A DNA stretch of 64,000 nt. Origin: Lantana camara. Taxonomy: Eukaryota > Streptophyta > Magnoliopsida > Lamiales > Verbenaceae. The notes below the pieces were generated by a model, which saw only the letters and a program-made list of their open reading frames with translations, searched no databases and had not been told where the DNA came from. Both the position numbers and the translations under genes were made by a program. This document shows positions 8,928 to 19,200 of the stretch, one piece after another (position 1 is the stretch's first letter; each line of letters begins with the position of its first letter). The DNA lies in the NCBI GenBank assembly GCA_037501455.1, contig CM074859.1, positions 89,486,894-89,550,893 on the forward strand, read 5' to 3'.

Positions 8928-11900
8928 TGTAACGCCCCGGTTTTTCTTTTTAACCAATGTGTCATTTTGTTTATAAATTGTGCAATTTAATCATTTAATT
9001 ATATGATTAATTGTTTTTAAATGTGTTATATATGTTTTAAACTATAGACTGTTGTTATTTTAATTTAATTCATTTTATTTCAACTTGATATTTAGTGTTT
9101 AACTTCTTAATTTATGTTTCATGTTACCTTAACCATTTCGGTAATTTCGTTAATTAATTTCAACATGTTATTAGTTGGTTTAATTTATTTAAAATGGAAA
9201 TTTAAGTTTTAGTAATTAAATTATAACGTTATGAATTCATTATTGCGCATGAGTGTTCTATTTGGGCTTCGTTCCTATATGTAATGATATCGAAATGTCG
9301 TGAAAATTTAATATGTCGTAAATATGTGTGTTATGAACTTGCCTATATGCTCGGTTTATGTTTTCGGATTCATTTGACATGTTAACGAATTTAATTTGAT
9401 TTGTGGAACCAAGTCGGGGGCTAACGAGCAATTAGCGCACCCTTGGTTCCGTACGTGATATCTTGAGCTCGGGAATTCGGATTCGAATTCCGTCACCTCC
9501 GTTGCCTTCTTATCGACGATTCGGAGACAATGGAACAAGCCTCATACCTTTTTGAAATCATTAAGACCTTCAAAATCCAACCGTAACAGACAACTCGTGC
9601 AAGAAGAGCTCCTTTTGTTGACTAATCTTCATGGTGGGACCCTTAACACCTCCTTAACCTAACCATGCTTTAACCATGACTTGTGTACCTTGAGTTGAGC
9701 CCTTTCTCTTCCCTTTAGCTCTGAAAACCGAGATAATATCCCCCTTTTTCTGCTGGAACTGAACGAGAGAGAGAAGAAGAGGAGATGAGAGGAAAAACCT
9801 TGGCCCTTTGTGATTTTGAGCTCAAATCCCTTCCCTCCTTCACCAAATCTTTAAGGTATGAATATTTATGTCTTCTCTACTCTATTATGCTTGATTTCAT
9901 CTATTTAATACATGATTTGGATCAGATTTGGGTAGGGTTTGAATTATGAGTTTGGCATGAACTTTTAGGGATTTTGTTCTTGAGACCTATTTGCTTGTGT
10001 GGCTGATTTTCTTGCTTATACATGAGTATATGAGCTTGTTTCTTAACCTATTTCTTTCCTAGCTGATAGTATATGGTGTTAGGAAGATTTTATCTCTTGA
10101 CCCTTTTATGAAATTATGAGATATGGAGCTCCAAACTTGATGATCAAACTGCTTCCCCTGTTTTTCGAACTGTTGCTGCTCATTTTGCTTTGTTGCTTGA
10201 TCAAATGACCTTCTTTTCGTGTGAATTTGCATGGATATTATGTAAACTCATTACTCTATATGTTAACATTCATGTTTCAAGTATTTGGATCCATTTTAAC
10301 CCTCAAAACCGAAAGACATGGCCTGTTCTTATGCATGACCTATGACAGACCTGTTGCTGTTGCGTTTTGTGACTTGTTGGTCATTCTAATGTGCTCTAAT
10401 TCGTGCCATTTTGCATATATATGAAGTATATTAGTTGTTTAGTATGTTAGCATGCATTCCCCAAGGTTTCAGATCCAAATTCAACCCCTAAGTACTTGAT
10501 CATGGCTTGATTGAATCAATAGGGCTCATATGTGCGATTTTGGCGACCCAGTTTTGCTGCATGATTTAGATGCTCATAATGTGTGATTTAGCCTTTGAAC
10601 TCTAAATGAAATATGTTCCTTACATGCTAAATATGTTGTATATTAAGTTTCAGAGCATTTGGAGTTGATTTGGTATGTTTTTGGACTGAGGTTTTGTAGA
10701 GTCAGTTTTGCCGGTAAAGCCTTGTGAACGTTTTTGTTCTGTACCGTGACACCCCCGTGTCTCATTTACACTAAAGTGTGAGACACGGGCGTGTCACACC
10801 TTCTGGGCAGGTCTGTACTGAGCCACGGTCGTGGCTCAGTTTAGCTAAGGTGGGTGACACCCCCGTGTCCCTTCCCTTGCGCAGTCCTTGTTACTTCCTT
10901 TTCGGTTTTTGATTTATTTCACCTCCTTAATGACTTTATCTCCTTTTGTGTTGAACTATGAACTTGTTTTGCTATGTGTTAGGAGTATTGTGGTTTAATT
11001 TCATGGCATTTGGATGAGTTGTAGGCATGCTTTTGCTTAATTCCGTTTATGTGTGTTTATAGGTCGTTTATGAATCACGTAACTCATTTTCTATATCATA
11101 TAATTCCTTCTTGTTGTCAAACCTTGGAAATATGCTATCTTATGTAATATGAGGTATGTAGTAGCGTTTTGGGAAAGCTTGAATATGTACTATGCTCCTA
11201 TTTGAATTCTTGAATTAATTCGACTGGAGATATGAATTGATGAATTTGAATGAAAAGGAATGAATGAGTGAATGACTTGGTTATACGATTTAAATGCCTT
11301 AATAGTGCACATGAACATTTTCATGACATAATATCATCTTTTATGCATTCATATCATGCTTGTGCATTGTCGTGCGTCATATATGGTTAATTTAGAGTCT
11401 CGAGTCTCACAAACACGTCATGTTGTCTTTTGTACAATTTATCTCCAGGGTGGAGAGATCTTGATCCTTCGGGCACTCGGTAACTCGTATCCTTGTTTCG
11501 TCTTGTACCAGGTGAGGGTGTTTTTGTTCTAGCTATGTAACAAACCCTACAACCCTTATGTGAAAGGCTTTGGCCAAAACCTTATGATTATATATATGTT
11601 ACTTTTAAAGTAAAGTCATCGAGTAAATATTGATTGAGTAAATCCTTTTCAAATGATTTATGAAATATGTAATGTTCTTATGAATTGATATGTTTGGCGA
11701 GACACATTTATGATTTATGATTGTACGGGCCCCGGGACTTGTGCAAGTGGCTATCCGGGGAGGCAAGGGCCGACGGTGATCCCTTGTACTAGTCCCACCA
11801 CATTTATGTACGGCGATACCGGCCCTCGCTAGGAGGTTTAGCGGGGAATGGGAGCTGAGTGCCCTTGGGGGAGTCATGAAACCCCATTGGCCCATGTATG

Positions 11901-12815
11901 AGGTGGCCGGGTCTTGCTAACCCGTCCACCACCCGGAGGAAGAAGGTTGGAACTGATTTATGATTTATGCTTATGTTATGTTATGATATGATTATGCACC
12001 GTGCGGGAAGGCCGGGACACGGATTGCCCAAACGAATATGTTTTATGATATGATATATGGTCTGTGTGTATTATGATTTATTGCATGATCGCCTAATCAA
12101 CATATTAATGATATTTGTCGTACACGGTCGGAGTTTGGTTGGAGATTGTGTACGCTCACTCGCCGAGCCTTATGTTTATGTATGATTTATGAATGTAATG
12201 AATTAATATGATTAGTCATAAAATCCGAGCATTGATTAATCATTCTCTTGCCCTTTTGGGAACTAATTTCAAACAAAACCTTGTTCGGAATTTATGACTT
12301 GCATGTGCATGTTTTTATATATGTATATCGCTCCTGCTCACTCAGTCTTCTAGAGACTGACCCTCTCCCTCCCCAACCTTTTAGTGTGCAGGTTTGACTT
12401 TGGAGTTTCGGGCTAGGCGGAGGTGTTTGGAGTCTTTAAGTTGGTCAAGTTAAGTTAGGAGAGTCTCTGCACTCACATATGTATTGGAATTATGTATGAT
12501 TCGTTTCTATTATTTCATGAACTTGAATCCATATATTTGTTATTGAATTGGCCTTACTGGGTTTTGCTACGAATTAAAAGAGGCCTGAAGAGCCCAATTC
12601 TGGTTATGGTTTGTATGTTGAACTTTGGCTTTGCGATGCATTATACTTTGTTGATTGGTTATCATTGCAGGGTCTAGCTCCGCCTGGCTTAGGAAGGTTT
12701 TTTTTTATGTTGGTCTCCCGTTCGCTATGGTTTGATACGGGTGCGGATTTACTGTTTCGTTACTCGTGTTGAGCCATAGTGGGGGGATGTGGTGCCTCAC
12801 GTGCGGGGTGCTACA
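8928..12815 (+). repeat. Solo LTR Z1 (long-LTR gypsy type) inserted in gag of element A
   Basis: A 3888-bp block starting TGTAACGCCCCGG and ending GGGTGCTACA, flanked by the 5-bp duplication GTAGT (8923-8927 and 12816-12820). It holds no coding region and no second LTR, so it is a solo LTR. It aligns by eye with LTRs F, G and E in order. It has an early core block at about 9415-9545 with hairpin GGAATTCG/CGAATTCC (9472-9491), a donor-like AAG|GTATG at 9855/9856, a palindrome slot at 10748-10869, a possible 63-nt exon at 11449-11511, a GC-rich block at 11725-11945, a hairpin TCAGTCT/AGACTGA at 12342-12360, and an acceptor-like TGTGCAG at 12391. It ends with the shared GGGGGATGTGGYGCC motif. 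Confidence 0.9.
10748..10869 (+). repeat. Palindrome slot of solo LTR Z1
   Basis: Four short inverted repeats in 122 bp: GACAC-CCCC-GTGTC (10748-10761), GACACGGGCGTGTC (10782-10795), ACTGAGCCAC-GGTC-GTGGCTCAGT (10817-10840) and GACAC-CCCC-GTGTC again (10856-10869). The arms differ between units, and the centre is always a four-base G/C-rich spacer. LTRs F, G and E have similar arrays in the same relative place with other arm sequences. Confidence 0.8.
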
Positions 12816-12958
12816 GTAGTCACCCCTGTGGGGGGTACCCCACCCTCATTGACGGTGGGGGGTGGGCCTCCGCCCACAGGGATGGGGGGAACGATGGTGT
12901 TGACATCATGGGAAGTGTTATCTCCTCCTCCCGCGGCGCTGGACCTTGTAGCAACCAT
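12816..12958 (-). CDS. gag: Gag, N-terminal fragment (element A)
   Basis: The ATG is at 12958 on the minus strand, about 65 bp downstream of the primer-binding site. The fragment encodes a short Gly/Pro-rich start and runs into the GTAGT duplication at Z1. It joins in frame to 8922 when Z1 and one duplication copy are removed. The start was chosen because it is the first ATG after the leader and keeps the frame open. Confidence 0.7.
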
Positions 12959-13022
12959 AGTTGTAATGATTTTGGGTGTTTGCTTTTCAACTAGCAGAAG
13001 AGAAGAAAGAGGCTGAGAGCTG

Positions 13023-13046
13023 GTTTCCCACAGACGACGCCAAAAA
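13023..13046 (-). other. Primer-binding site of element A
   Basis: On the minus strand, TGGCGTCGTCTGTGGGAAA follows the LTR end (CCCATCA) after a few T residues. The near-identical site of element B reads TGGTGCCGTCTGTGGGAA. A TGGCGCCGTCTGTGGGAA-like site next to the 5' LTR is familiar in Tat-type plant elements. I did not assign the tRNA. Confidence 0.7.
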
Positions 13047-13843
13047 TGATGGGTTTCGAAAAGGGGGAAGTCAGAATCCGATCACTTTAGAATTTGTTGG
13101 AGTGGGGAAAACGCCGGAAATTCGCCGGAGAAGACTGGGTTCTACCTGCTAGGACAAACACACCGAGAAGTCAGAAGGCCAAGCTGGGGGAACCGGGGGT
13201 GATACCCAGTTTGGCTCTCCGACGCTCAAGTCAGCCGATAATCGGAAAGAGGAAATGTAAGCTAAACAGGAGTTGCAATAATGAGGATCACTTACAGTGA
13301 AGGAGATGACTCTGTTTATTTATAGTTGAGGGTCAGGGGCCCTTTGGTCATTTGCCTCATGTGGTCCTGGCCGAATGTTGCCCTAACACGTGGCGCTGTG
13401 AGAGAGAAACCTAGGAGGAATCTTCTGCAAAAGCTGCTGAGAATTAATGTTGGCAACAGTAGCAGGTGCGCGGGCATGTACGATGTGTCAGAGAGCCGTT
13501 TGGGAGGTTGTGACGAGGGCTTAAGAGCATGCTCGTGTCAACCAGAAGCCTTGGAGGCCAAGATATCCGCTAGGGGATGGGGGCTAGGGCTTGTTGTAAT
13601 AAGCTGAAGGGAAAGCCTCTATGAGGGCATGTAGCGCTCGAAGAAGGCTCGCTTAGATTGATTGAGGTACTAGTCATGCAGTACCAACGACGCTTGTGGA
13701 AGAGCGGTAAGAGCAATATTGTTGACGGTAAGAGCAACATTTGAGCGCTTGTATATGTCTGATGCAATCTTAGAGAGGCAAGTGTCATCACCCTAAGGTG
13801 CCACGTGCCGGTAAAGGGGGATCAGCGTGTTTTGACCCCATCA
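13047..13843 (-). repeat. 5' LTR of element A
   Basis: A 797-bp block with inverted ends TGATGGG and CCCATCA, bounded on the left by the primer-binding site and on the right by older LTR sequence at 13844. The partner LTR is outside the window, so the right border is set by the terminal motif and by the resumption of foreign LTR sequence. It carries no gene; short frames in it are accidental. Confidence 0.7.
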
Positions 13844-13932
13844 AACAATTAATCACATAATTAAATAATTTAATTGCACAATTTATAAACAAATACGACA
13901 CATTAGTGTAATTGAAAAACCGGGGCGTTACA
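13844..13932 (-). repeat. Remnant of a long-LTR gypsy LTR that hosts element A
   Basis: The reverse complement reads TGTAACGCCCCGGTTTTTC, then a segment nearly the same as the first 90 bp of Z1 (shared GTTTATAAATTGTGCAATT). It is the 5' tip of a minus-oriented LTR. Element A inserted about 89 bp inside it, so the rest of that LTR should lie left of the window. Confidence 0.75.
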
Positions 13933-14934
13933 ATATAGGTCTTATACAAATCCATATAAGAGTATCCAAAAGATGCGAATATGAATGCAGACTCGACCTA
14001 AACCAGCTAGTATGACTCGACGACATACTTTCCCGCCTAGTTCGAGCTGAACCTGCAACTAAGGTGGTAAAAGAGAGGGGTCAGTCAAACTCGACAAAGT
14101 TCCTATGTGGGACAAAAAACAATTTCCTAAATCTAGGATTGCAATGTGGGATACAAATTATGGCACAAACCAACAGAGGGGTGGGCATGTATACAAATAA
14201 TTTAAATTTAATATATATATATATACACACACTAAACATGTATAGAAAAAAAATTCTCAAAAAAAAAAAAAAAAAAACAGAAAAGCTAATTGTTTTTTCC
14301 TTTTGACTTTTTTAATTAGTAAACTATGGCAAAATTCTTATTACTTGGCAAAAAAAAAATCCACACAGCTGCCAATGTGTCACTCCATTGCAGATGTGGA
14401 AAAATCTTGTGAGGAAAAAGGATTTACTATGGAACTTTGTCCTTTCATGATTCGGATAGTTAGAGTCTCACATTTGTCAATGTCCAAAATTATGTCCCGA
14501 AATTTAAAGTCGGTCATATCAGACGGATGAAATGAACATTTTTCCTTTTTTTGCATCCAAAATTTCGAAAAATTCTCATTATAGTTCAATCGGGTAATGT
14601 GGGATAAATCTCCAATTGGGCATCATATTTTTCCTTAACTCCCCAATTGACATCATATTTTTACTTAACTCCCCATGTATAAATTTCACATAATGTAGTA
14701 CAAATATGATATAATGCAGTATTTATATCCTATTATGTAGTATAAATTTAGTAATATGTTGTATCCAAAAGTGTTAGAAATATAGTTTAACTCTCAAAAT
14801 ATGTTGTATAACTTTTATAAAATTTAGTACTAAAACGTTCTAATGTCGTATTTATATCCTATTATATTGTATAATTTTATAGGGAGTAAAGTAAGAGACC
14901 ATTTGATACGTATTTTGACTTAATTTAACTTAAT
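13933..14934. other. AT-rich intergenic flank with short local repeats
   Basis: No gene is supported. It holds an 18-A run near 14260, a two-copy tandem of about 33 bp near 14610-14670 (unit contains CATCATATTTTT and TTAACTCCCC), and degenerate copies of ATTTATATCCTATTAT near 14720 and 14850. Frames such as 14064-14306 end in poly-Lys from the A run and are not credible. Confidence 0.6.
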
Positions 14935-15376
14935 TTTATTCGGGTTTTTTAAGTGATATTAAGTTGTATTGAAGAAATTAATATAGCGTTTGGTATTGGA
15001 GATTGTCATTAATGTACCTTAATACTACTTTCATAATTTAATGTTTGGTATGACAAATTAAGTTCGATTAAAATTCAATTTCCAATTTTACCCTTAATAT
15101 TGTGTTGATGCACATGTAGGAAGGGGTACAGAATGGAAAGTGAAACGTTCTACAGTGTCGCTGCACATGGGAGTAAGATGAAGCAGACTTAATTTCGGCA
15201 AAAATGTGATATGAAATAGGAAGGTTAATTCGTGTATAATTGTACTATAATACCGGACTTGGCCGGGCCTGATATTAGGTGGAGCTAGCCCATTACAATT
15301 AATAAACAATACCAAATATAAAATTACCGGTAGTTTCTAATTTCTACCTAACCTAATATCACTAAGAAACGCGTTC
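14935..15376. mobile_element. Probable MITE with long imperfect inverted ends
   Basis: The left end (GGGTTTTTTAAGTGATATTA, then TTTGGTATTG) pairs with the reverse complement of the right end (GCGTTTCTTAGTGATATTAG, then TTTGGTATTG) over about 90 bp with mismatches and small gaps. It has no coding region. I could not fix the target duplication, so the superfamily and exact borders are open. It lies about 0.9 kb upstream of the PPR start codon. Confidence 0.45.
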
Positions 15377-16269
15377 TACAAATATTCCAAACTAGTTTGC
15401 AGCAATTTCCTCTTTTTATATTTTTGTAGTAATTGTTAAAGTTAAAAAACACTAGGTCAATAATTCACCCCTCTCTACCTTCGTTCAGCCGCTGCACGCC
15501 GGCACCACCCTCCCGTCTTTCCTGCGCCACAACCACCACCATTCTTTCAGGCTCCAGCGCCACGCCGCCCACCGCCCCACCACTCAGTCCCACCGTCCCA
15601 ACACTCAGCAACACCACCCTCCGGCCCACCATCTCTCCAGCTCCACCATCCAACGCACCACCACCCTCCCACAGCTGCGCTCTTCCCGCTGCGCCAGGCT
15701 GGTGTTGGTTGTATTGAGTTTATCAACTGTTCATTTTATGGGGTATATTGTACAGATAATTTTAAATCGAGTGTATAATCTGGGGGTTGATGGGTGTTCT
15801 GAAAATTATGATGTTTATGGAGTCAGTTTGTCTGGTTTTTGATTGGTTGTGTTGTAAAGGTTATGTTTTTATGGAGTTTTTAACTTGTTTTTATGGATAT
15901 TGTTGCAAAGATTGTGTTTTTATGGAGTATACTATCTGGTTTTGTAATGGCTGTGTTGTAAATTTCGATTGGATTAAACCTTTTTCTGCCTTGAGTTCTG
16001 AGAAGTGGAATTGGATGAGTGATTTTTGAGTGTTGGGATTGTTAATTTGTTAGAATTATGAACTCCAGTTCTTTTAAACTCCATTTTTTCTAAAAGAAAA
16101 AAATTTCTGTCCAGACAGTTGGCCAAGCTTTAGAGAAAAGGGCTAGCCCAAAACGGCTTATTCTGGTGAAGGCTGTAAAACCCAAGCAAATATTGCTGAT
16201 TAAACTACCGTGCTTTCAGCCAAGCAGAAGATCGGGAGAGAGGCGGCGAAATAAGCTCCGGCAATTACA
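15377..16269 (+). other. Upstream region of the PPR gene
   Basis: Promoter and 5' UTR must lie here, but no clear TATA box or start site stands out. A Pro/Ser/Thr-rich frame at 15433-15717 comes from a C-rich low-complexity stretch and has no domain, so I do not call it. A minisatellite sits at 15808-15965. A purine-rich stretch (AAGATCGGGAGAGAGGCGG) just before the ATG is a plausible 5' UTR. Confidence 0.5.
15808..15965 (+). repeat. Degenerate minisatellite, about 3 copies
   Basis: Three degenerate units of about 50-55 bp share TTTTTATGGAGT followed by a GTTGTAAAGRTTRTG-like stretch, ending about 300 bp upstream of the PPR start codon. A short frame across it (15787-16029) is explained by the repeat. 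Confidence 0.5.
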
Positions 16270-19200
16270 ATGATGAGGTGATTCCTCGCATATGGTCTGA
16301 TGTTGCTGGAGTTCTTCTGGATTGAGGCGCATTGATTTTATTTTCTTTTAGCTTTTTTGGTTAATCCTGGTTGATTTTTCAATTCATTTTTAGATTGAAC
16401 AGGTTGACTGCCAGCCTTCAATGCATGAGGAATTCGTTTCAGCATTGGAAATCTTCAGATGCTGTACGTTTTGTTTTACGGTATTTTGTTTGCTTCATTT
16501 TTTTTTCTTGGAAATGTTTTTAAAGTAGTTTTTCCTAGTTAGGACCTGTGTCTTGGTGTTTAAGATGTTTTGTGTCTGAATTTGATTGATATAATTCATT
16601 TTCTCATTTCGACGATGCTCAATTCCCTCAGCTCAATACGACAAGATTGAAAATTGAGATTCCTGATTATTTTCAGTTAATAAGTATTAAATGAAGACAA
16701 GTGTTGAACTTATTTGGCATGTCAAGTATTTATGCATTAGAAGTAGTCACTTATATATTCTTAAGGTAAATGGTCCTTTTCATATAACTTCATGTGGATC
16801 ATTAACAGGTGCCAACAAGTACAGGTGGCTTTCTTCAACTGATGCGGTCTTTTGGAACATCTAAAGGTAACTGCTTCTTATGCTTGGCTTCCACACCAAT
16901 GCTAATATATAGGCTATTTTAGTCACGTTTCGTGCAGAAAATTATCATCATGAAATTATGTGTGAGTGCGTGCACACAGGAGTGAAGGTCTTTATTGAAA
17001 GTTAAGTTTTCGTTCAACTGTGCCATAGAAAAATTAGTAAAACATTTCGCTATGGGTAAATTTTTGTGGTGAAGGATATTGGGTTAGCGAACCGAATGCG
17101 AGACCGGTGCAGGAGGAAATTGTTAATGCACTTCTCTTGGGAGACAGAAGTAGAGCTTTCCATCTTCTGTCTGAGCTTGGGAGAGGAGGCCAAGCATTGC
17201 AAGCTGGAGATTTCATTTCTATTCTTCAGCATTGTGCAAAAATGCCTGATCCATTGGTATGTGTCCTCTTTTCATTGGTTTTCAGTAGGGGTGGGGGGGT
17301 TGTCGTAAAAATACTGAAAAAGATGTTTATATTCTTTGAAGTTTGCGATGGAAACTTGGAGCCTTATGGAGGAAAAGGATATTGAATTGAGTGGCAAAAC
17401 CTTTTTTCTTGCAATTCGAGCGCTCTGTAAAGGTGGTTATTTAAAAGAGGTATTCACATACTCTAATTATTTGCTGTACTCTCGTGTCTGTCATTTAGCT
17501 CGGTATACCGTCACGCCTAGTTGTTTACAAGATTTTGGTTGCTGTTTTGCTAGGTCATAGAAATTGCATGAAAATGCTTTGATGAACTGTATAGTATCTT
17601 CTTTGCAAACTTCTTGTCAGGCATTTCATATTCTGAGAATCCAGAGAGAAAATTCAGACATATATCCAACATTGCCAGTTTACAACAATATGTTGGAAGC
17701 ATGTGTCCAAGTGAATAGCTTAACTGAAGCTGGTGAATGCTTGAATATGATGGAGCAGCAGGGGGTGGGCAAGAATGGTATAACTTACACTTTTCTCCTC
17801 AAGGTATGCAAAGTGTCTGCAGTACCTCAATTAGTGTCTGAGATTGTCCATTTCAAATATTAATCTAAGGAACAGGAGTAGTCCACTCGAATAGATTCAA
17901 ATTCTCGCAGTTATCCTACTACTTTCTTGGTATAAACTATTAGTTAAATTGTTTTCATTCAATATAGCTATGCAACACTGTGTTTAAAGATGAGTCAGTG
18001 TTTTGTTTCTCTCTGAGTTTTCTGCAAGTGTGTCCTGGATATTGCTTATGCTTTACATCAAGTGTTTCTCTACTCAGTATCTATGATTAAGGTCATTGGC
18101 TGGATTTTTAACAAAATCCTTTTCATAATATATATTTCAGGGTTGTTCTATTTTGATATTTATGCACATATTTTGCAAGTTTCAATTTATATTGTGCATA
18201 TCTTGACTTGATTATTGCGTTCTAGAACGAAATGTTGTTGGATAAAGTTTCCTTCTGGTATTATATGTTTAGTGTGAGGCTTGTTTTGTACTTTTAATAG
18301 CATGCCAGTGGAACTACAAATCCTTATTGCTCAGTAAACTTTTAGGATTATTGGATTAGTTAACTACTGCAGTGTTGTTGAACTAGCCGGTGGAACATTG
18401 ACCTTAAGTTGAATCCTGAATAGAAATTGACATCGAAAATATAAACATATGGACAAAGTCACAACACGGCAACACTGGACTAGTTATAGCTTACTGTTTG
18501 GAGTTCATTCATGTTACACTTGATTATTTATTGAGAAACTAGATTAATATATGAGGTTCTACTTGGATACATCTAGGAGAAAGCAAAGTGTATGATTTTA
18601 GATAACATTTGTTTCAAGATATATAATCATGGGAAGCAACACTTATCTTATAAAACTATAATTGTCAATACCGATGTAAATGAGTTTAAATTGTTAATGA
18701 GATGGAGTTTATTAAAATAAAGGGCTTTTGGAATTTGGATTGGTATTAAGTTGTGAATTCCAGTATGAATCATGTCTAAGTTATCTCTTTTCAGCTTGCA
18801 GTCTTGCAGCAGGACCTCTCAGCAGTGCGTGAAATTTGGAAGGAGTATATCAGCTATAATACTCCGAGTATTATTACACTTCGGAAGTTTATATGGTCTT
18901 TTACAAGGTTGAGAGATTTAGAGTCTGCTTGTGAGGCCTTGCAGCAAATGGTTGCTGTGGCATTCCAGCATAAATTTAACATCACTAGAACTGCTGAAGG
19001 AAAGCTGTTCGATTCAAGATTGGATGTTCCTATTCCTTCCCGTGATGCGCTGGCTTGGAATAGATATGAAAAGCATAGATATACTTCTACAGAGTCTACT
19101 TCTGAAAATTACAAGGAACAGGACTTGAATGAGGGGATTACATTTGGAATTGATGCAGAAAAAGCAGGAGATCATGGATTAAGTTTGTCAAAACAGCTTT

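Larger units (their letters stand above)
1..13843 (-). mobile_element. Element A: Tat-type Ty3/gypsy LTR retrotransposon, interrupted
   Basis: Minus-strand gypsy element seen from its 5' LTR (13047-13843) through a primer-binding site, gag, protease, RT, RNase H and integrase, with domain order typical of Ty3/gypsy. The 3' LTR lies left of the window. A plus-strand gene follows integrase (1-2533), an arrangement known from Tat-lineage plant gypsy elements. Solo LTR Z1 (8928-12815) interrupts gag. The coding region is nearly intact, but has in-frame stops at 5862-5864, about 4701-4703 and 3613-3615, and a frame change near 4330. The element is therefore defective. The lineage call rests on the antisense gene, the lack of a chromodomain and the leader sequence, and not on a phylogeny. 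Confidence 0.85.

Noticed and set aside
10221..10424. 67-aa hydrophobic frame in solo LTR Z1
   Set aside because: It lies in intron-like LTR sequence with no homologous frame in LTRs F, G or E.
15433..15717. Pro/Ser/Thr-rich 94-aa frame
   Set aside because: Product of a C-rich low-complexity stretch, overlapped by a frame on the other strand, with no domain.
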